Shown: one piece after another, positions 23,498 to 26,633 of the stretch | Numbering within the stretch: the first letter of the stretch is position 1 | How the letters are laid out: the number at the start of each line of letters is the position of its first letter | From: a virus | Direction: 5' to 3' (one strand) | Length of the DNA: 26,633 nt | IMG/VR virus record: IMGVR_UViG_3300036466_000062 | Span: 1-26,633 of that record | Position numbers and translations under genes: made by a program | The notes under the pieces: model-generated | The model's input: only the letters and a program-made list of their open reading frames with translations | Told to the model about the DNA's origin: nothing | The model's database searches: none

Positions 23498-23986
23498 ATG
23501 TTCCTACACCCATTCTATGATGGAAAGACCCACATAAACATAAGCCTCCTAACTGCTCAGACACGCCTAGGGAGGCTTTTATCAAATCTAGCACCCCTTG
23601 GCTTCACCCTCAATGGAACTCACTACAGCAGCATTGAGGGCTACTGGTATGAGCTCTCAATAAGCAAAGATTGCCCCTCTGATGAGATAGAGTACTTAAG
23701 AACCCTAAGTGGAACCTACAGCAAATACATAGGGAGAAAACTCCAATCAAAATATGGCTCACTCATAACGCATAATTTCGAATATCTTATTGCAGAGGCT
23801 CTACTACTCAAGGTAATGCAAAATAGGGAACTCAGGAGACTGCTCAAGCACTCAGAACTCCCCATCACTCACTATCTATGGTATGGAACAAAAGGGTGTC
23901 CAGAGGTACATAATCTAGACAGGCATTATTGGATGTGTGTGGAGTATGAGAAGATACGAGAAAGGTTAAAGAAGGGTGAGCTATAA
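23498..23986 (+). CDS. NADAR-family protein (YbiA-like)
   Basis: 162 residues from ATG 23498, after AAGGAGGCAAC. The N-terminal LGRLLSNLAPLGFTLNG then HYSSIEGYWYELSI is the NADAR start (SNxxPxxFxLxG, YxSxExxxx). AEALLLKVMQNRELRRLLK, then YLWYGTKGCPEVHN, matches the K-x-M-Qn-x-E-L and WG-x-G motifs. NADAR proteins in bacteria hydrolyse ADP-ribose from guanine in DNA and are antitoxins of DarTG-type systems, so a phage copy could reverse host ADP-ribosylation or make its own antidote. The catalytic residue set cannot be proved by eye. Confidence 0.7.
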   Translation: MFLHPFYDGKTHINISLLTAQTRLGRLLSNLAPLGFTLNGTHYSSIEGYWYELSISKDCPSDEIEYLRTLSGTYSKYIGRKLQSKYGSLITHNFEYLIAEALLLKVMQNRELRRLLKHSELPITHYLWYGTKGCPEVHNLDRHYWMCVEYEKIRERLKKGEL

Positions 23987-24143
23987 ATTTTAAAATTTTT
24001 GTAGGGTATATAGGGGGTCATTTATTTTTCAAAAATTTTAGGTATAGGAGGGGGTAGGGATTCAAGGGGGAATTTTATAATTTTTATTTTTATAGTTTGG
24101 GGGTGGATGGTATGGCAGATGGGAGGATTTAGGGTGATATTGG
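23987..24143 (+). other. C-depleted, G-run-rich spacer with A/T tracts
   Basis: In 157 bases only four C occur on the plus strand, but there are nine runs of three or more G, five of them five long (for example GGAGGGGGTAGGG). Between them lie repeated A/T tracts (AAAATTTT types). The 12-mer TTATTTTTCAAA here (near 24022) recurs near 24167 just downstream. No gene is seen. This could form G-quadruplexes, R-loops or be a bend/replication-associated element. Confidence 0.55.
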
Positions 24144-24197
24144 GTGAAGGGTATTTTAACAAAATTTTATTTTTCAAATTTGGGAGTGAGGGTGGCT

Positions 24198-24350
24198 ATG
24201 GGGTCAATCGGCAAGGGCCCACCCCAGTATAATTTCATAAAATCAGCCAATAGTGCCTATAAGCTCATAGAAAGCCATCAGCCATGCGATCATATCATAG
24301 AGGTGCATTGGTATATGTTAGATATAGATAACGTCAAAGTGAGCTATTAA
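24198..24350 (+). CDS. Small hypothetical protein at the strand switch
   Basis: 50 residues from ATG 24198, preceded by GAGGGTGG; an alternative GTG at 24144 gives 68. The sequence GPPQYNFIKSANSAYKLIES then CDHIIEVHWYML looks structured, but no family is recognised. It is the last rightward gene before the convergent junction. It lies partly in the G-rich region, so the true start is uncertain. Confidence 0.45.
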   Translation: MGSIGKGPPQYNFIKSANSAYKLIESHQPCDHIIEVHWYMLDIDNVKVSY

Positions 24351-24412
24351 GGAGGCCATAGATAGCATTGATTAGATATGATAGGTTAGATTAGATAGGA
24401 ATTTCAGACAAT

Positions 24413-24436
24413 AAAAAGCCCTCACAATGGAGGGCT
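24413..24436 (-). terminator. Terminator of the leftward operon
   Basis: On the minus strand AGCCCTC (+ strand 24430-24436) pairs with GAGGGCT (24417-24423), a perfect 7-pair stem with a 6-base loop, followed by a T-run (A's at 24413-24416 on the plus strand). It sits where leftward and rightward transcription meet. The 24351-24412 stretch above it holds only GATTAGATA-like low-complexity sequence. Confidence 0.8.
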
Positions 24437-24464
24437 GATTTAATAAGGTGATTGGTTTACTTAA

Positions 24465-24779
24465 TTAATCTTCACAGTAGTATAGATCATTAACTAGCAA
24501 ATAACCTTCAGTTATGTTTTCGCTGATCATTTCTAAATGACTGTCTAATGACATGTCAATATCCCACGGTAGCATATAACGATTATCATTAATCACTTCT
24601 ATACCACCATCGAATGCAACTCGTTTATTGTCGCTATAAAATGAAAATTCCAGACCATCATCAGTAAATTCAAGGTCTACAAGTAACCAATCATCTTCAC
24701 TGATTTGGTACTCAAAGCAGGGGATGATCCCACGGTCTAACATTGCTTGCCATTCTGATTTAAGTGTATCAATATTCAT
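24465..24779 (-). CDS. Unknown acidic 104-residue protein
   Basis: Reads leftward from ATG 24777-24779 with AAGGA nine bases before. Strongly acidic and aromatic (SEDDWLLVDLEFTDDGLEF, DGGIEVINDNRYMLPWDI). Highly negative charge is typical of DNA-mimic and anti-restriction proteins, but no known member is recognised. Last gene before the terminator at 24413-24436. Confidence 0.65.
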   Translation of the reverse strand: MNIDTLKSEWQAMLDRGIIPCFEYQISEDDWLLVDLEFTDDGLEFSFYSDNKRVAFDGGIEVINDNRYMLPWDIDMSLDSHLEMISENITEGYLLVNDLYYCED

Positions 24780-24791
24780 AATATTAGATCC

Positions 24792-24959
24792 TTATTTAGT
24801 TAATGTAATAAGTTGTAATGCCATTATAAACGGCTTAGGGAAACGCCCACTTGCACAATAATTTGTTATTGTCTGGCTTGATAGCCCCAGCTCAGTAGCC
24901 AATGATCCTTGAGTGTAACCATTAGTCACTAGCCAGATCTTGAAGTCGCGTGTGGTCAT
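24792..24959 (-). CDS. Small Cro/XRE-type helix-turn-helix regulator
   Basis: 55 residues read from ATG 24957-24959 to TAA 24792-24794. The sequence NGYTQGSLATELGLSSQTIT followed by NYCASGRFPKPFIMAL is a textbook XRE/Cro helix-turn-helix (Q-x3-A-x3-G-x6-I). The missing wing or dimerisation region makes it very short. It is a candidate repressor of the leftward promoter at 26443-26471 or of rightward early genes. It starts just after the end of the poly-Glu gene, with AAGGGG before it. Confidence 0.75.
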   Translation of the reverse strand: MTTRDFKIWLVTNGYTQGSLATELGLSSQTITNYCASGRFPKPFIMALQLITLTK

Positions 24960-24962
24960 TGG

Positions 24963-25385
24963 TCATACCCCTTCTTCTTCTTCTTCTTCTTCTTCTTCTT
25001 CTTCTTCTTCTTCTTCTTCGGTGGCCTCTTCGATTGTGTCTAGCTCGTCACTAATCATACCTTGCACATCTGCATACAATGCCCAGTATGCCACCGCTGT
25101 ATGGAGTCCACTTAAGCCGCCATTCTTAAGATGTTCGCCTGCCAATTCTGCGCCAAACTCTTCTATGAAATAATCTTCATTATCTGAGTGCTGGATAACA
25201 TCAAGATTATAAGCGTTATATATAATCCATTGGTGCCCGTCGATTGTTTCATGCAGCAAGCTATCATTGATCAATTCTTCAGCCTCATCCCGATTATTGT
25301 CGCATGATTGCATTGCATCGGTTGCAATTGAGTCAGCCAGCGCTTCGACTTCGATCCAGTATTCTGAGCTAGTAATGTTAGACAT
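24963..25385 (-). CDS. Very acidic protein with a Glu16 tail
   Basis: 140 residues from ATG 25383-25385 with AAGGAAACAAAAT before it. The folded part (about residues 1-115) includes HETIDGHQWIIYNAYNLDV, a pattern I recall in uncharacterised proteins of phages and conjugative elements. It ends in ATEEEE...GV: sixteen consecutive Glu codons, all GAA. Such acidity suggests a DNA mimic or anti-restriction protein, or a nuclease/RNA polymerase binder. Function is not established. Confidence 0.6.
   Translation of the reverse strand: MSNITSSEYWIEVEALADSIATDAMQSCDNNRDEAEELINDSLLHETIDGHQWIIYNAYNLDVIQHSDNEDYFIEEFGAELAGEHLKNGGLSGLHTAVAYWALYADVQGMISDELDTIEEATEEEEEEEEEEEEEEEEGV
24972..25019. repeat. (GAA/TTC)16 triplet repeat in coding DNA
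   Basis: Sixteen perfect CTT/GAA units at 24972-25019, coding Glu16 on the minus strand. Perfect repeats of this length in a compact phage genome are unusual; GAA/TTC tracts can form triplexes and change length by slippage. Length changes by whole units would keep frame. Confidence 0.9.
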
Positions 25386-25396
25386 ATTTTGTTTCC

Positions 25397-25741
25397 TTAT
25401 TTCAATCTTTTAGTTGTTGGTTTTAATTCAATTTTTTGTTGGTAAGTCCTTTCGAGGTCATCAAGAATGCTGTTAACAGTATTTTTAGAAAATCCGTCGC
25501 TGATAGTAATCGGCTTTACTAGCAACTCACCTCTGATTGTTGATATTGACAGGATGATAGCAGATCCCAGACAATGATCAGTGCTTAAACGCAACAACTC
25601 AATACTTGCAAAATGATAATTATGGATCTGAGATGCTTCCGACTCTTTAGCTTGGATCTCTGATAACTTTACTTGAAGTTTTAAAACTTCAGTGATTAGT
25701 TCTCTATCTTCCATACTCTTAAGCTGTTCAATGCTTAGCAT
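25397..25741 (-). CDS. Unknown 114-residue protein with coiled-coil N terminus
   Basis: Reads from ATG 25739-25741 after TAAGGGGATC. Residues 1-35 (LKSMEDRELITEVLKLQVKL) look coiled-coil, followed by a mixed region (HCLGSAIILSISTIRGEL) and a basic end (KIELKPTTKRLK). No family recognised. It lies within the leftward operon, 85 bases downstream of the previous gene; the gap contains a short inverted repeat (TGGGCA/TGCCCA) that is not a clear terminator. Confidence 0.6.
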   Translation of the reverse strand: MLSIEQLKSMEDRELITEVLKLQVKLSEIQAKESEASQIHNYHFASIELLRLSTDHCLGSAIILSISTIRGELLVKPITISDGFSKNTVNSILDDLERTYQQKIELKPTTKRLK

Positions 25742-25826
25742 AATTTTGATCCCCTTACTTTTGATTGATTGATTGAATAACGTTTATCAGTGGGCACTAT
25801 AACTGCCATAATGCCCATTATAAAAG

Positions 25827-26015
25827 CTATCGTGCTTTAATGCTGAAATAGGCCTGCATTGCTCTGATAACTAAATCAGATTGATCCAATTCATAAGCAA
25901 CGTAATTAAGCCAGTCTGATTTCTCAACGCTATCTAACCCATCAAACTGCCTCACAAATTGCTTGAATTGCCCGTTGACAATTGAGTCATAAAGATCATC
26001 ATATTTTGTATTCAT
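25827..26015 (-). CDS. Unknown 62-residue acidic protein
   Basis: I use ATG 26013-26015, which has GGGGAT before it and begins two bases after the upstream stop; a longer reading from 26072 lacks a ribosome site and would overlap the membrane gene. Sequence YDSIVNGQFKQFVRQFDGL then LNYVAYELDQSDL is helical and acidic. No family recognised. Confidence 0.6.
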   Translation of the reverse strand: MNTKYDDLYDSIVNGQFKQFVRQFDGLDSVEKSDWLNYVAYELDQSDLVIRAMQAYFSIKAR

Positions 26016-26017
26016 AA

Positions 26018-26179
26018 CTAAATCCCCGTAGTGTGCATAAAAGTCAGTGATACTATAGATAACAAAAGCCATTGGCCAGCGTCGAGTATCAAGTCAATTG
26101 AGTGGATCCCGATCCCATAGGCCACAGCGCATCCCATGACAAGTGCTAACATAATGAAAAAGGTTTTAAGTAGTTGCAT
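26018..26179 (-). CDS. Small two-helix membrane protein
   Basis: 53 residues from ATG 26177-26179 to TAG 26018-26020. Two hydrophobic helices (residues 6-27, FFIMLALVMGCAVAYGIGI, and 35-49, WLLLSIVSLTFM). Fits the gap exactly: it starts two bases after the upstream stop and ends two bases before the next start. Probably an inner-membrane host-takeover or exclusion protein; role unknown. Confidence 0.7.
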   Translation of the reverse strand: MQLLKTFFIMLALVMGCAVAYGIGIHSIDLILDAGQWLLLSIVSLTFMHTTGI

Positions 26180-26181
26180 GA

Positions 26182-26400
26182 TTAGAGCCCTTTTGAGAAG
26201 CGGATACCCAGTGGATTGGCTTCACTAATCTCATTAGCATCATACAAAACAACTGTGTGAAACCTGCTATCAGTAAACAGATCCATATAAGCGTTGAAAG
26301 CCTCATCAAATCTAGATGTTTTACTGATAACGCAAGCTAGTTGGCCAACTATCGGCGAACAACTAGCATAGACAGAATAAGGAAAAGATGCAGTGCCCAT
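26182..26400 (-). CDS. First gene of the leftward operon, 72 residues
   Basis: I choose ATG 26398-26400, eight bases after AGAGG, inside a longer reading that begins at 26475 but overlaps the promoter. The protein is mixed (MGTASFPYSVYASCSPIVG then SRFDEAFNAYMDLFTDS and VVLYDANEISEANPLG). No family recognised. Being first after a strong promoter it is likely among the earliest phage proteins made. Confidence 0.6.
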   Translation of the reverse strand: MGTASFPYSVYASCSPIVGQLACVISKTSRFDEAFNAYMDLFTDSRFHTVVLYDANEISEANPLGIRFSKGL

Positions 26401-26442
26401 TTTGTGACCTCTTTGTAAATCCGTTTTCGTTTTGATGGTGTA

Positions 26443-26471
26443 ACTATAGCTATAAATATTTTTTAGATCAA
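26443..26471 (-). promoter_or_regulatory. Sigma70-type leftward early promoter
   Basis: On the minus strand TTGATC (-35, 26466-26471) is followed after exactly 17 bases by TATAGT (-10, 26443-26448), with A/T-rich sequence upstream. Predicted start near 26436, about 35 bases before the first leftward ATG at 26400. Confidence 0.7.
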
Positions 26472-26487
26472 CCAATTTTATCGAAAT

Positions 26488-26508
26488 AAACCAAAATATT
26501 TTTGGTTT
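26488..26508. promoter_or_regulatory. Perfect 9+3+9 inverted repeat upstream of the leftward promoter
   Basis: AAACCAAAA-TAT-TTTTGGTTT at 26488-26508. It lies 16 bases upstream of the -35 element, a place suited to an activator or UP-element site. Symmetry suggests a dimeric protein, for example the XRE-type regulator at 24792-24959. Confidence 0.5.
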
Positions 26509-26575
26509 TATATAAAAATCTTTGTTTTACAGTCACTTACTCCACAACTAAACTCATTTAATCAAATAACAGCCA

Positions 26576-26633
26576 GCTACCCCCACTCAGGTATAAGGAA
26601 CGGGCTACCCCCACTCAGGTATAAGGAACGGGC
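26576..26633. repeat. 28-bp tandem repeat at the right window edge
   Basis: The unit GCTACCCCCACTCAGGTATA plus AGGAACGG (26576-26603) is repeated exactly at 26604-26631, and a third begins (GC). The array runs off the window. There are no spacers, so it is not CRISPR. Its position upstream of the leftward operon, next to an AT-rich region, fits a terminal-repeat or origin element. The 26401-26575 stretch between the array and the operon otherwise holds the promoter and inverted repeat only. Confidence 0.85.

Noticed and set aside
24940-25173. Plus-strand frame encoding a long poly-Ser protein
   Set aside because: It is the antisense reading of the (GAA)16 tract and the acidic leftward gene; no ribosome site and no operon context.
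25742-25826. Internal promoter or terminator between the two leftward genes
   Set aside because: TATAAT-like and TGGGCA/TGCCCA elements are present, but neither has a good -35 or a T-run, so I did not list them.
26576-26633. CRISPR array at the window end
   Set aside because: The 28-bp units are directly adjacent without spacers.
1-26633. tRNA genes
   Set aside because: No cloverleaf-like segments with the TTCGA-type loop were noticed on either strand by reading; a tRNAscan search would be decisive.

Overview
The window looks like the early and metabolic region of a double-stranded DNA tailed phage, probably of a facultatively anaerobic gammaproteobacterium. Evidence: dense small genes with ATGA/GTGA overlaps and strong AGGAG ribosome sites, a viral replication and nucleotide toolkit, both oxygen-dependent (NrdAB) and anaerobic (NrdD) ribonucleotide reductases, a T4-type ATP-dependent ligase, an SspB-like protein (SspB is a beta/gammaproteobacterial family), and no host housekeeping genes. 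The exact phage group cannot be fixed from the sequence alone.

Layout. Positions 1-217 hold the 3' end of an unidentified gene. Positions 268-5058 are a replication/recombination block, all rightward: a candidate ssDNA-binding protein, a PIN-type 5'-3' exonuclease, a RuvC-like nuclease and an HTH-metallophosphoesterase resembling T5 protein A1. Positions 5154-10002 make dNTPs: NrdA (interrupted by a 139-residue mini-intein), NrdB, a MazG-like pyrophosphohydrolase and a dNMP kinase. Then come a Dam-like methyltransferase, DNA ligase, a PAPS-reductase-like protein and a possible homing endonuclease pair (13582-14797). Positions 14818-21509 are a run of small accessory genes, including glutaredoxin, a DUF3850-like protein, an SspB-like ClpXP adaptor, a SLOG/DprA-like protein, an HExxH lipoprotein, a release-factor-like domain without GGQ, a macrodomain-like protein and a HAD-like phosphatase. 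A perfect terminator separates them from nrdD and a NADAR-family gene (21640-23986).

After nrdD/NADAR the sequence changes. A G-run-rich, almost C-free spacer (23987-24143) and one small gene lead to a terminator at 24413-24436, where transcription converges. From there to 26400 seven small genes run leftward from a good sigma70-type promoter at 26443-26471. They include a Cro/XRE-type HTH protein, a very acidic protein with a Glu16 tail encoded by a (GAA)16 tract, and a two-helix membrane protein. This resembles an immediate-early host-takeover operon. The window ends in two full copies, plus two bases, of a 28-bp tandem repeat, possibly part of a terminal-repeat or origin structure.

How it fits together: the aerobic and anaerobic reductases with glutaredoxin, dNMP kinase and MazG supply dNTPs; the exonuclease, RuvC-like nuclease, candidate SSB and ligase process DNA; Dam may mask GATC sites. 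The small genes suggest control of host proteolysis (SspB-like), ribosome function (RF-like) and ADP-ribose chemistry (NADAR, macro-like), but these roles are inferred from sequence resemblance only.
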